In this document: positions 46,601-56,493 of the stretch, piece by piece | Layout: every line of letters starts with the position of its first letter | Position numbering within the stretch: position 1 is the stretch's first letter | NCBI RefSeq assembly: GCF_019649055.1 | Contig: NW_026570277.1 | Span: forward strand, 806,001-870,000 | DNA length: 64,000 nucleotides | Direction of reading: 5' to 3' | DNA from: Paramacrobiotus metropolitanus | Taxonomy: Eukaryota; Tardigrada; Eutardigrada; Parachela; Macrobiotidae | Program-made: the position numbers and the translations under genes | The notes under the pieces: generated by a model | The model's input: the letters and a program-made list of their open reading frames with translations, nothing else | Told to the model about the DNA's origin: nothing | The model's database searches: none

Positions 46601-49600
46601 TTGACCCGAAAACACAAGTTGATTTTGTGTTACTTGGTACAGATTTCTGGACTGGAAAACCAGTTGCGTTTGATTTCAATACGATGGCTTTCAGGCCTAC
46701 TCGTACAGACACCGGTTATCCCAGATATCATCCGAGAGACTGTGTGAAAATGCTGGATTACGTGCAGCAACACAGTTTTAAACCGGTATTGAATCCCGGC
46801 GCACGTCCATGTCCCACGATGCCTGCATGGTTTGATACTGGTCGTGCACTTGATTACTGTAATGCATTCGACGGAAGTAGCGTTACGTATCAGCACTTGA
46901 ACACTTGGATAAATAAAGAGCGGCCGACAATGGCTGTGAAAAAAGCTGAAGTACTACAGAATACTAGTACTAAACGAAACGAAGTTTCGCCACAGAAGTC
47001 ATTTGCAAAAGCCGTGAAAGGCAACGTTAAGATCTTGAAGAAACCGCAAACTGCACCCGGTACAACGTCAAGTTTGCGGGGGTGCGAGCAGCCGCAACAG
47101 AGTACGAGTACTCTAGTTTGCGGGGGTAAATCGGAAGTGGACGAAGGTACACTACCTAATGGTCAGTCAGTGACGTTTGGTAATTCAAAGTTAGCCGAAC
47201 AGTTAACTACTAAGTACCCGGCGAAAGCGTGGACACGCCCGCAGGGGCAACCGGAAAACCACGAGCGTGTAGTCTCTGCTGAAGAGTATGCAGATGAGAC
47301 GTTCTGGCAAGCTGAACAGTGCAAAAGTAAGGATACCAAGCATTGGTATTACTTATATAAGAACCCGTTGAAAACGACGACTGATTTTGAAAGAGACGAA
47401 ATCAGCTTATTTCAAGTGTACCGCGGTATTTTATGTCGCAGACGAAGCGGAAGCGGTATCCCAAGAATTTTGGTGCCGTATCAGTGGCAGATTAAGTTAG
47501 TACATTCGGTACATCAACGATTCCACGAAAAGAAACTGATACCGAATGAAGTGTCCATACAGAAGTACTTAGTTACTAGGTACTACTGGTTTGATATGTA
47601 CAGTACTATCAAAGAAGTACTGTCTAAGTGCACACATACGCCGAAGTGCAAAAGTAACGATGTGTACCGAACAATGGGACAGGAAATGAGAAGCTGGTCA
47701 GACCCACAAGTACGGGAAGAGAAAGGCGTGATTGGTGTTGGCCCGTTTCAGTTCACACACACCAATAAGTTTGACGTACTGAACTCATTCGAGTCAGAAG
47801 ACGTTGGTGAAATGTCGCAGAAGAAGGCGCAACAGGCGCAGAATACTGCGGCGCAGCAGAAACAATTCACTACGAAGAAAAATAATTATGGGAAACAGAA
47901 TCGCGGTGGTCAAAAGCAGAAGTACGAGTATAACTTCGCTGGTCGCCGTATTGGTACAGACAAACCGAAAGTGGTTAATAAGACTTTAGCCGATTTGAAG
48001 CCTGATACCATTATTGAAGTAGATGGTCAAGAAGTGAAAATGGTTCACAGTGGAAATGTGAACAAAGCAGATAAACGTAAAGGCGCAACCGTTGAATGTC
48101 GCCGCATGGAAATATTCCCGAATAAATCGATTACTGTACATCCAAAAAGTTACGTTGAAATAACAACGCGAATTAAAGGCGCAAATAACGTACAGTATAA
48201 GCGCACTGAGTTGTGTGGAAAGCCATTATTCTACGATGGTAGCCTACATACTGAAAACACGCAGATGTTTATCGAAGATGGTGTACTTGATGTGTCCAAC
48301 AAAGGCACATGTACAGTACGCATTATGAACATGTCGAATGAGCGCGTGAAGTTAGATAGGGATACTTCCCTTGGCAGTGTGGAAGTTGTGGATGAAATTC
48401 TCACTTATGCAGATAAAGAATTTGATACTGCATATCACGAGTTGTACTGTATTGACAAAGAACAGTGTGAATGCCGCAAAGTTGAAGTTAACTCGGCAGA
48501 AGTCAGTACTACACCAGAGACTGAAGAAACTATCAAGAAAATTAAAATGGGTCCATTATTGAAGTTAGAGAACGTTGAGCGTTTGCACAAAATACTTCGT
48601 ACATACAAGGAAGTATTTCCGACTAAAGACAGACCGGTCGGATGCTGTAATATATACGAGCACCCCGTCGATACCGGTACGAGTGCACCTGTTAGACAGC
48701 CGCCGTACCGTGTGTCTTTTGAAGACAGAAAATGGCTGAGAGAGAAAACAAAAGAAATGGTGCGAGACGGGATTATTGAATTAACAAATTCCCCGTGGGG
48801 ATCGCCCATATGTATTGTAAAGAAGAAAGACGGTAGCCGACGGCTGACCGTAGATTTTCGCAAATTAAATGAAAAACTGCAGGGCAGCAGTTATCCATTG
48901 CCCAGAATTGATGACATACTAAATGCAGTTGCGAAAGCGAAAGTCTTTTCAAAAATAGACTTAAAGTCTGGTTTTTGGCAGATAAAACTGCGCGAAGAAG
49001 ACCGGAAAAAAGCTACAATGGTAGCGGAAGAATTTACATACCAGTACAAAGTACTACCATTTGGTATGAAAGATGCGCCAAGCGCATTTCAACGAGCGAT
49101 GGACTTAACATTAGCCGAATTAAAACATAAGAAAGTACTCGTATTTATCGACGATATTATCTGTTACTCAGATACGATTGAAGAGCACTTTCGTGATCTG
49201 GCGGAACTCCTTGCACGCTTGCAGGAGTGCGGTTGGACGATCAATCCAGATAAGTGCGAATTTTTCATGGAAAAAATATCATTTTTGGGTCACGTGGTTG
49301 ATGGTAACGGTATCAGTACCGACCCGGAAAAACTGGAAGCGGTAAAGTCGTTCGGTCCACTTAAAGACCGTAAAGGAATACAGCGATTCCTTGGTATGGT
49401 CGGTTACTACCGACAGTTTATTCCGAAATTTCAGGATATAGCTGAACCGCTTCAGCGGTTAGTACCGAAGTCGGCAGAATTTAAATGGGGTCCGGAACAG
49501 GAGCGCTCGATGCAGCAGCTGAAGGATGCTTTATGCTCGGCTCCGATATTGGCGCGCTTCGATGACCAGGCGCCGATACAAATGGTGATTGATGCGTCGA

Positions 49601-51657
49601 AAATTGCTGTAGGTGCAGTACTTAAGCAATTTATTGATGGCCACTGGCGGCCGATTGCTTATTTGTCGAAACTACGTACGCCGACGCAGCGCAGAATATA
49701 CTTTCCGCTCGAGTTAGAAGCGTATGGACTTATTTGCGCGTTGAAAAAATGGCGACACTTCTTGGCGTACAAGAAGTTTGAAGTGTATACTGACCACGCC
49801 GCGTTAACGTTTCTGCGTAACATGCGCGATATGCATGGGCGTATTGGTCGATGGGCACTGTATGTGCAGGACTATGATATGATCCCTAAGTACATTAAGG
49901 GATCTGCGAATGTGGAAGCCGATGCTTTGTCACGGCAGACCGGTAACATGAAAGAGCCGGAGTCTAATGAGTCGGATGTTATTCCAGACTATCGTGAAGA
50001 TGACCAGCCGGATGCTGAAACAGTTGCACAGATTGATGCAGTGCGTAAGAGGGAAAATCACAAACAAGTACAGTACATCGAAGTGTTTACTGCACAAGTT
50101 CGTTTGTTCGATAAGTCAGTCAGAAAGGAAGTGAAAAACAACACTGAAGTACAGTTTGTACCTGAGCAACGTGCTCAGTACTGGGTTGAGGAGCAGTCGA
50201 AAGACCGCATAATTGCACAGTGGAAGTCACTGCTCAGTGATCCTACACAGGACATGAAGCCGTTTCAGCGCCGGTACTTAAAGAAGTTTGTACTTAAACA
50301 AGGCGTTGTGTATTACCGGTACTCAGTTAATGGCAAAGATTTTTACTTGTTTTATGTACCGTATCAGTGGAGACAAAAGTTTCTGTTCGAAAATCACGAT
50401 ACGCAGTATGCCGCGCATCAGGGCATTGCAGCTACGTACAAGAAGATGCACGCATATTATTATTGGCCGCATATGAAAGAAAGTGTCACTAATTATGTGA
50501 TGTCCTGTGCACAGTGCCAGGCACGTAATCCTATAAACCAGAAAACAGCTGGTTTTTTACAACACAATCCGATTGTAAATCCGCGCAGCTGCTGGTCTAT
50601 CGACGTTGCTAGCAGTTTACCGTTGACAAAAAATGGTAAAAAACATATTATGATTGGTGTCGATTATGGATCGAAGTGGGTTGTAGCACAAGCGGTGGAA
50701 GCAAATGATAGTCCTACGTTAGCACAGTTCGTGTTTGAAAAAATCATTATGCCGTTTGGTGTTCCGAAGAATCTGACGTCGGACAGAGGGTCCAACTTTA
50801 TGTCGGACATGTTCGGTGAATTGTCCGCAGTTATGGGTATTGCGCACTTGCCGGTAGTTGCTTACCATAATATGGGCAACGGTTTAGCCGAGAAACGTGT
50901 TGGTGAATTTAAGAAGGCAATTTCTAAGTACATTAATGACGAACAAACAGATTGGGATGTGTATCTCCCTGCTATCTGTTTCGCATTCAACACGAAGCCG
51001 GTAAAACGCATTGGTGGTTTTACTCCTGCGAAATTGATGTACGGTGAAGACTTGCGTTTACCGCAGGATAACTTTATTCCGAAGTTCGACGGCGACGAAG
51101 ACTTTCCGATACCTGCACATTTGTTCGTGCAACATCTGCAGCTGTCGTTGTCAGATGCACTGGATCAAGTGCGGACAGAAGAAACGCAGCAGCGTTTAAA
51201 AGATAAGATCCGGTATGATGCTAATGCACGAGAAGTTGAGTATGCTGTTGGTGATCAAGTGATGGTGCGAGCAATGGCACGTACAAAAGGCAAACACAAA
51301 GCGTTTGAAGGCCTTTGGCGTACTGGATATGAAGTGAAGGCAAAATTGTCGAGCATTCACTACAGAGTGCAATGTAATAAAAGAGGTGCCGTAAAACTGG
51401 ATGTTGTACACGTATCGCAGATGCGACCGTACAATATGCGAAAACCGGATGAGCCAGAGCTGACTGATATCGAAGATATGAGCGCAAGTCATAAGCCGCT
51501 TAAGCCTGTGGAAAAAGAGCTGGAAGACGAAATTGAGGAATTTCCCGTCAGGCCAGAATTGCCAGAACCGGAAGTCCAGGACGTTCCCGTCGTTCCTGTG
51601 AAAACGCGTTATGGCAGAAATGTTAAACAGCCGGACAGGCTGATTAATAAGCAGTGA
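43687..51657 (+). CDS. Gag-Pol polyprotein of the young gypsy-type element
   Basis: 2656 codons without a stop or frameshift between gag and pol. Order: N-terminal Gag domain (1-120), long coiled coil (about 225-420), capsid-like domain (about 540-700), RGG/Asn-rich tail, zinc knuckle CFKCHELHPAKFC (about 803), protease LVDTGAS (about 908), an extra integrase-zinc-like block starting VPYQWQ (about 1263) with YYW and Cys residues, RT with LPFGMKDAP and FIDD (about 1820), RNase H with VIDAS (about 1967) and YTDHAAL, integrase zinc finger starting VPYQWR (about 2224) with HHCC residues, integrase catalytic triad in SIDVAS, TSDRGSN and GLAEKR (about 2305, 2365 and 2400), then a chromatin-type C-terminus ending in QMRPY plus an acidic tail. 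All visible catalytic residues are present, so it is potentially functional. Confidence 0.95.
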   Translation: MDISKSTASQPTGQSKPATRQTVKDGTAELLPNKFIVPIGVKIEAFLNELNVAIPKSGICGKDFVMYDNDEAKMGKPPTGWRVWLEHRELPQNITKLFTVEAYKAAMQKFTAQVQAVQTAAADAYENAGESVEKVVGPFVFAQHNKEQEVDNTTATSTEKDMNMSIIDDDVPAGGVEPLSAEPFFQRRTVAPSQSDEQNKTMDVIHPLHAAVRQFALDQEQFDNTVLAWEGRIENEKDFNEMKEIAKAGLNTTEELHMKFVKANTWCHTLSDDNDALKENVKKCSEEINDLKEKVKKHDDECKENVKKLNTDIFDLRTLNDKHKDEVDRVRNTNKNLEKQCHDSMVNSGKLQRDLFSAQKERDDLRVKLKAEESRVDVELKKEREDLQGQWICIEDEFDKAKVRKKQLAEWEARLQQWENSLKSNGKTVSGQAESRVHTSTFEREAAFDAAPKMTSGQQSQADASRRVEFSETHRSHDQVPVRNNDYGYEDDMRRAEDAQWEDAQYEDNEQPRVNTRTDELIERSIALMEKFEKSGKGTKEKTHYPQNYKGTQESGKVEKFILDCERCQDLNGWDDKQLIDKGLSNSLKDDAYLWYADHKKKNPDKDWKYWKGVLLSHFSSESDPAEIRQAMYARVFTDAHTVNSYVDGYLNWFNTLGTSEEERVSILIQGLKPHRWRWFEKLTESKPKTVEEVCTQLKTFYSLKSQQVEYNNTKNQNINNNNYGNNSNRGRGGYRGNNNRGRGGRGGYGNYRQNSYEQSGNTYDKESAKTENQQNSGRRPFMIGNVEIDLNKWKNDAGQLICFKCHELHPAKFCTFKGKFKEATREPPADVLARHNSRRAEARAMEVCKLGKDVQVNALSVERMQQLSQFPDAVEKGFEIALPTLDAQAVYVLLPMNDSDEVKTLVDTGASISIMPLRIAEKLNVTILKCPAHVSDVTLNTAANDVTDIDPLCGIVRIELFGICYEHAVLIDPKTQVDFVLLGTDFWTGKPVAFDFNTMAFRPTRTDTGYPRYHPRDCVKMLDYVQQHSFKPVLNPGARPCPTMPAWFDTGRALDYCNAFDGSSVTYQHLNTWINKERPTMAVKKAEVLQNTSTKRNEVSPQKSFAKAVKGNVKILKKPQTAPGTTSSLRGCEQPQQSTSTLVCGGKSEVDEGTLPNGQSVTFGNSKLAEQLTTKYPAKAWTRPQGQPENHERVVSAEEYADETFWQAEQCKSKDTKHWYYLYKNPLKTTTDFERDEISLFQVYRGILCRRRSGSGIPRILVPYQWQIKLVHSVHQRFHEKKLIPNEVSIQKYLVTRYYWFDMYSTIKEVLSKCTHTPKCKSNDVYRTMGQEMRSWSDPQVREEKGVIGVGPFQFTHTNKFDVLNSFESEDVGEMSQKKAQQAQNTAAQQKQFTTKKNNYGKQNRGGQKQKYEYNFAGRRIGTDKPKVVNKTLADLKPDTIIEVDGQEVKMVHSGNVNKADKRKGATVECRRMEIFPNKSITVHPKSYVEITTRIKGANNVQYKRTELCGKPLFYDGSLHTENTQMFIEDGVLDVSNKGTCTVRIMNMSNERVKLDRDTSLGSVEVVDEILTYADKEFDTAYHELYCIDKEQCECRKVEVNSAEVSTTPETEETIKKIKMGPLLKLENVERLHKILRTYKEVFPTKDRPVGCCNIYEHPVDTGTSAPVRQPPYRVSFEDRKWLREKTKEMVRDGIIELTNSPWGSPICIVKKKDGSRRLTVDFRKLNEKLQGSSYPLPRIDDILNAVAKAKVFSKIDLKSGFWQIKLREEDRKKATMVAEEFTYQYKVLPFGMKDAPSAFQRAMDLTLAELKHKKVLVFIDDIICYSDTIEEHFRDLAELLARLQECGWTINPDKCEFFMEKISFLGHVVDGNGISTDPEKLEAVKSFGPLKDRKGIQRFLGMVGYYRQFIPKFQDIAEPLQRLVPKSAEFKWGPEQERSMQQLKDALCSAPILARFDDQAPIQMVIDASKIAVGAVLKQFIDGHWRPIAYLSKLRTPTQRRIYFPLELEAYGLICALKKWRHFLAYKKFEVYTDHAALTFLRNMRDMHGRIGRWALYVQDYDMIPKYIKGSANVEADALSRQTGNMKEPESNESDVIPDYREDDQPDAETVAQIDAVRKRENHKQVQYIEVFTAQVRLFDKSVRKEVKNNTEVQFVPEQRAQYWVEEQSKDRIIAQWKSLLSDPTQDMKPFQRRYLKKFVLKQGVVYYRYSVNGKDFYLFYVPYQWRQKFLFENHDTQYAAHQGIAATYKKMHAYYYWPHMKESVTNYVMSCAQCQARNPINQKTAGFLQHNPIVNPRSCWSIDVASSLPLTKNGKKHIMIGVDYGSKWVVAQAVEANDSPTLAQFVFEKIIMPFGVPKNLTSDRGSNFMSDMFGELSAVMGIAHLPVVAYHNMGNGLAEKRVGEFKKAISKYINDEQTDWDVYLPAICFAFNTKPVKRIGGFTPAKLMYGEDLRLPQDNFIPKFDGDEDFPIPAHLFVQHLQLSLSDALDQVRTEETQQRLKDKIRYDANAREVEYAVGDQVMVRAMARTKGKHKAFEGLWRTGYEVKAKLSSIHYRVQCNKRGAVKLDVVHVSQMRPYNMRKPDEPELTDIEDMSASHKPLKPVEKELEDEIEEFPVRPELPEPEVQDVPVVPVKTRYGRNVKQPDRLINKQ
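47072..47126 (+). repeat. Two internal copies of the young element's PPT word
   Basis: GTTTGCGGGGG at 47072-47082 and 47116-47126 exactly matches the PPT 52962-52972, each also followed by T. They lie between protease and RT within the polyprotein frame. Confidence 0.85.
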
Positions 51658-51872
51658 ATCCCCGAAATCCCTGGAAACTGTTGTAACCGCCGCGAGATGG
51701 CAGGTTCATACAGTATCTGTATGCTGCAGCACTGTGGGTAAAAACACCGCATTGATACATTTTGCAGCTGCTCACTTTTGAATTGTTGTGGGTTCTTCAC
51801 TTTTCTTCTCTGCGGAGTGATCTGTCTCTGTGAATCTCAGTTTGGTCGGTGAATTTGGAATTTTGCATTATC

Positions 51873-52427
51873 ATGCCTCCCTACTTTAACCGTGGTCGTG
51901 GCGGTCGTGCCCGACGGCATTATCGGGATCAACTTCTGCAAGGCCTGTACAGTACTACGTTGATGGCTGCAGGTTTTCAAACACAGCGGAGTGGTTATGG
52001 TCGTCGTCGCGGACGCTTTGCTGGTCGGAACCGCGGTGGTGAATCTCGTGGACGTGGTGGAGTTAACGCTGAAAATAATGCTCCTGCCGTCAACGATAAC
52101 TGGCGTCGAGCTGGCCGAGACCTTGCTGCTGATCCGCAGAATGGACAGGGTGGTAGTGCTGGTAATGGCAATGTTGTTCGTGATGGCGACGTCGATATGA
52201 CTGCTGGTGGCGGAACTAATTCAGTACCTCCTCAGAATTCGGGCAGTTCTACTTCTGTGCCTAGCGGACAGCCGAGTGCCTCAGCTGTGCAGAGCGATGC
52301 GGAGAAGGAACGCGAACGACAGCAACAGCTTCGTCAGCAGATGGCTTTGGACGCCAGCAAGAACGCTCCGCAGTCGACAGGTACCGAACAGACACGCTCA
52401 GGACTGTTTAGCTTTGGAGCTCGCTGA
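51873..52427 (+). CDS. RG-rich accessory protein downstream of pol
   Basis: 184 codons from the ATG at 51873 (TATCATGCCT), 215 bp after the pol stop, where envelope genes sit in errantivirus-type elements. It has no signal peptide or membrane segment. The N-terminal half is packed with RG/RGG repeats (FNRGRGGRARRHYR, GYGRRRGRFAGRNRGG). An acidic patch (DGDVDMTAGGG), a Gln/Arg helix and a GLFSFGAR C-terminus follow. Homologous in plan and end motif to cargo ORF g at 26994-27731. Expression needs a spliced or separate mRNA. Likely an RNA- or nucleoprotein-binding factor. Confidence 0.75.
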   Translation: MPPYFNRGRGGRARRHYRDQLLQGLYSTTLMAAGFQTQRSGYGRRRGRFAGRNRGGESRGRGGVNAENNAPAVNDNWRRAGRDLAADPQNGQGGSAGNGNVVRDGDVDMTAGGGTNSVPPQNSGSSTSVPSGQPSASAVQSDAEKERERQQQLRQQMALDASKNAPQSTGTEQTRSGLFSFGAR

Positions 52428-52961
52428 AATTCCCTACTGATTACTGTGCTGATTTATCGCGATTCTCCAGTCTGATTACTAATTCCTTGTGATATCCGTT
52501 ATGGGATTTTGCTCAGATTATCCCTTGTGATTTTCATGCATTTTGCTGACAACATTCCTCAGTGCAAAAGTGGCGTTTTATTTTTATTCTCCTGTTTATC
52601 GCGGATGTTTTTTCTGTGATTTTTCATCGGCGATTTACCCTTAATTTTAATTGGATTTTGCCACTAAAAACTGTTTGATTTTTCCGGCGATTTTCCTGTT
52701 TGTTTCTCCGACTGCCGATTTGCCAACCAACTCACTTTCTCCTGCCAACTCTCACTTCGACCCCGTCAGGATCCTCTCCCCATTCTCAATCCAACTCATT
52801 CACCCGTGGAGGAGGATCAGTAATGTCATTCTTGGACGGAGGATGGATTTGCCCGCCTTGCCCAGTCGAGAGCGTGAGAACTCATTTTTATTTAGTTTTT
52901 TATGTTCCTGTTTTTTCTCCTGTTCTTTTCGTTTCTTTTTGTGTTGGGTTCCCCAAAAGCC
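52428..52961 (+). other. 3' untranslated region of the young element
   Basis: T-rich sequence between the accessory ORF and the PPT. No coding signal. Confidence 0.5.
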
Positions 52962-52972
52962 GTTTGCGGGGG
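52962..52972 (+). other. Polypurine tract of the young element
   Basis: GTTTGCGGGGG abuts the TGACGG start of the 3' LTR. Confidence 0.8.
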
Positions 52973-53365
52973 TGACGGAATATGGTGTACGTAGCGGCTT
53001 AGTACAGTACGTTTTCCATCTGTACTCGTACTACGGCTATATTTTTGTACTTTCCAGCACTTTCTCTTTTGTTTGAGTTTATACTTTTGGCTTTTCTAAC
53101 CGGATGCGCTTCGCGTCTATATCAGTCCGAGAGTTACAGTATTTTGGCATCAGTTGGTTCGCATTCGAAGTTTGGCAGTGTCGGAGTTTTTCTATTAAAA
53201 ATACATCGTCGGAATGCAGTGTTGTATTCTCGCTTCGCGTAGTTCGTAGCTTATGCATATTATTTAGCTATGCCACATTGAGATTATCAGCTCATTCTCT
53301 GTCGTTGAGTCAGGTCGGTAGGAAGATATTGCGATATTATTTCTATCGTACTCGTCTCTCCGTCA
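52973..53365 (+). repeat. 3' LTR of the young gypsy-type element
   Basis: 393 bp, one substitution from the 5' LTR. Confidence 0.95.
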
Positions 53366-55521
53366 CCTGCGGCGGAATCTGATTTAACATATACTGTGGC
53401 GGTTGGACATTACGCACCACATGCTGCTGCAAAATGTCCGCACGCGACACAGTCGGTTGAGTCTGCTGTTGCAACACTGGCGTAGCACTCGCTGGTCGCT
53501 GTACTTGATCTGGCTGCGCTGGCCTACTTGCACCTGCTTCTGTACTCGGATCCGTATCGGAACTTCGATGCCAATACGACTGCTGCTCTGGAGGATGTGA
53601 CGGCATGAATTCCTGCCTATCATATCTGTCCTCGGCCCGCGGCGCCGCGAAGGCTGCCGTGCCAACAGGTACTTCCGGTACGTAATATCGTTCATTTTCC
53701 GCCGTACCTTGCAACCGATTGCGATACACAATTACTTCCTCTGTCTTTTCGGTCGCATATTTTTGTAGATCGTAGAATTTTACCCTTATTTCGGTATTCT
53801 CTTTCCTGATACGGTTGATATCCTCTTGTAGACGAACTATTTCCTGCTGATGCTCAAACGCTCGTGACTGCGCTGCATCTTTAGCTACATTCGAATTATT
53901 ACAAGCCAAGCATGGCTGAATACGTGTTGCTTTTTGCGCTTTCAACGCCTGCAGCTCCTGCTCTGCATTTACTTTATCCTGCTTATAATTATCACAATCA
54001 ATTTTCCACTGGGCAATTTCTGCCTTTAATTTCTCTTCCGTGTCCTTGCAGACAACTGATGTTGCCGCGTTTGTGGACTTATTATACAGGGAAATCTGGG
54101 AGCGAGCAATAGCCAGTTCTTCCTTGTAATTGTGCTACCGCTTCTGCGTCGGGATTCACCCTTTTCTGTTCCGCTTTTAACCGATCCAACTGGTTTACTC
54201 GTGCAGATAAATCAGTATTTAGTTTAACCGTCGTACCGTAAGTACTTTTTAATTGTGAATATTCACCCTGTAAGGTTTTCAACTTTTTATTCAATTCATC
54301 GCACTCGGCTTGCAGTTCAACTGTGTTCTGCCGCTTATCCGTTGATTCAGCAGCTTTTAGCACATCTAATGCGTGCTGCATTTCCTCAATTGTGCCCTCC
54401 AGCATGTGGTTGGTTCGACGCAGTTCTTGAAATTCTGCATGAAGCTGATCATAATCAACTTTTATTTGGGATTCGATGCCCCGATAATTAAGAAGATTTT
54501 GATTAAGAGCACGAACTCTTTCCAAAAGCTGATCGCGCTCGAGACATGCTTCATCCCATTTCTTGCGCGTTTCATTGAAGTCAGACTGAAACTTCTGCTT
54601 CAACTCACGTCCCTGTTTCAATTGCAGGTCAAACTACTCAGACTGACCCAAAGTGTCAACTTTTGCCTGCGTGGCGGATATCAACATCTTGAAACCACGG
54701 ACCAATGTCCTCAAGGAATCGCGCACCGCTACCGCTGCTTCCAAATCATTTGTTGTAGCCGATAGACGTTCATCGACCTTTGCTGCTTCTGCCATAAATT
54801 CATTATCAGGTACGAAATCTTCCTCCGTCAGTAGTGCATGTAAATGCATTTGTGCCGCATGAAACGAAACCATTCCCGGTCTGACTGCGACTTCTTTTCT
54901 GCTTTTTTCAGCGTTATCACCCGTGTTGGGCGGAGTGCCAACAATTGATTTATAGTCTTCCGACAGTGGACTGCCACCACGGCTTGCCAAATTCACTGAA
55001 CTCGGCAACGACGACTCAGAGGCCGGCTGCATCGGTTCATTAAACTGCATCAGCGGAGTATTATCCTCCACCGGGACTGTGTCAGGTGAGACTTCTGCTG
55101 CACTGCGCGTTTGTCTTCCTGTTCTTTCCAAAATTTTCTGCTGTTGATTACGCAGCATTGCTGCTTTCCTTTCTTCTAATTCCTTCAGAAAATCAGCCTG
55201 CTTCAATAAAGCTCGCTGCACCGCGACTTAAAATTCTTCATCAGTGACCAGACCGTCCAAATGCGGCTCCGATATACAGCAATCCGTGCTGTACCAGTTA
55301 CCAAAGTACTTTGGCTTTCTACCATGCGACTGCGGATCTTCCTGGTATTCAACCCAGTTTTTACCCGCATATGCCGCGTCCGGTACTTCAACTTTTAATT
55401 CCCGATACAAGAGTTCCAGATGAATTTTCTCCGGATTAAACTTGAATCGTTTCTGATTACTTGCATCATATGGGCACTTAACCTGCGCCAATGCTTTCGA
55501 ATCAATACGACGTAGTGCCAT
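53366..55521 (-). pseudogene. Giant element gag, 5' part, with stops and a frameshift
   Basis: The ATG at 55521 (MALRRIDSK) opens a Gag N-terminal domain related to that of the young element (LELLYRELKVEVPDAAYAGK against a similar block at residues 45-60). In-frame TAA (55230-55228) and TAG (54636-54634) interrupt it, and a 1-nt shift occurs near 54130. Between and after these the frame encodes a long coiled coil and a Pro/Gln-rich segment. The young element begins at 53365 inside this gene and the reading resumes at 42557. Decayed, so Gag would have to come from elsewhere. Confidence 0.8.
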
Positions 55522-56473
55522 TGTATACAATTTATTTATACGCTGTATGCGTATAAATGTACAACTGTTTTTGAACTGCACTACAGCAACTTCCTGTTAC
55601 TGTATGTACACAGAAATCAATGACCGACCTTTGAGGTTTCGATCAAAATAAAATGCCAAATGCAGATCTCCTTTAAGGTTGACCTGCAAGGCTTTAACCA
55701 CTACTGTACTGTACAATTATGTACTACAGTAATTTCCACAACAAAACACTGCGGGTATTGCCTCAATTACGACACTTTCACCTTTAAGGTTTGAAAGGCC
55801 AAAACATACAGTAATTATTTACCGTACGATAAAATTACTACTGCCGACCTTTAAGGTTTCGACAGCACTAATACACTTTATTTCCGCGTTTCATTTTCAA
55901 ACTTTATTTCCAGGCCGGTCACCGACCGCCTTTGTTTTAATTTCACCAGCTAGCTACTGATTACAATCCAGGCTACCACTTGCGGTTGCCTTTTGTATAC
56001 ACTCGCTGATGATTTTATCTAGCCTTGCTACAGACAATAGCTCGGCTACCACGCCCTATCAATGTTTACAATCTGCGCCCAGGCTGACTGGAACTGCAGA
56101 TTCGCTTTTATTCACCGCAGTCGATGCTTTATGCAACCAACCCGGAAATCACTTAAAATTTACTGCGCCTTCTCACGCCTGCACTACAAAATTATACGAC
56201 CTTTAAGGTTTCGTATTTCTGCGCACGGTCCGATAAATTCAATTTAAATTTACGGAAAAATATGGGCGAGGAAGCTCTGCCCGGTGAGGAAGCTCACCAA
56301 TAATTACAGCGGGGAAGCTCGCAATAAAAACAATAACCCTGGGCGAGAAGCTCTGCCCCCGTCGGCGCACCTTTCGGTTCAACGCCTTTCTACGGACCAC
56401 TTCTGCGCAATTTCACGCATAAACCTCCATCAAAATTCCATCCTTAATTTTCGCTGTACCATCGGGAAAATTA
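55522..56473 (-). other. Leader region of the giant element
   Basis: About 950 bp between PBS and gag. The word (GA)CCTTTAAGGTTT(C) and variants recurs at least six times (for example near 55635, 55670, 55785, 55850 and 56200), as does a GAGGAAGCTC/GGGAAGCTC motif near 56270-56355. These repeats could fold or bind Gag. No gene seen. Confidence 0.55.
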
Positions 56474-56493
56474 CGAACCATCGGTGGGCGCCA
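56474..56493 (-). other. Primer-binding site of the giant element
   Basis: On the minus strand TGGCGCCCACCGATGGTTCG begins directly after the LTR. Its first 12 bases equal the PBS of the young element. Confidence 0.8.

Larger units (their letters stand above)
42558..53365 (+). mobile_element. Complete Ty3/gypsy-type LTR retrotransposon, 10.8 kb, nested in the giant
   Basis: LTRs of 393 bp differ at one position (T/G in CGGAATT/GCAGTG). The target duplication CCTG is at 42554-42557 and 53366-53369. PBS is at 42951 and PPT at 52962-52972. It carries one 2656-codon Gag-Pol ORF with intact catalytic motifs and a 184-codon RG-rich ORF downstream. Gene order PR-RT-RNaseH-IN marks the Ty3/gypsy group. 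One LTR difference implies a very recent insertion. It interrupts the gag of the giant minus-strand element, whose frame is continuous across the empty site. Confidence 0.95.

Noticed and set aside
51873-52427. Envelope gene after pol
   Set aside because: No signal peptide, membrane segment or cysteine pattern; composition is RG-rich and nucleic-acid-binding-like.
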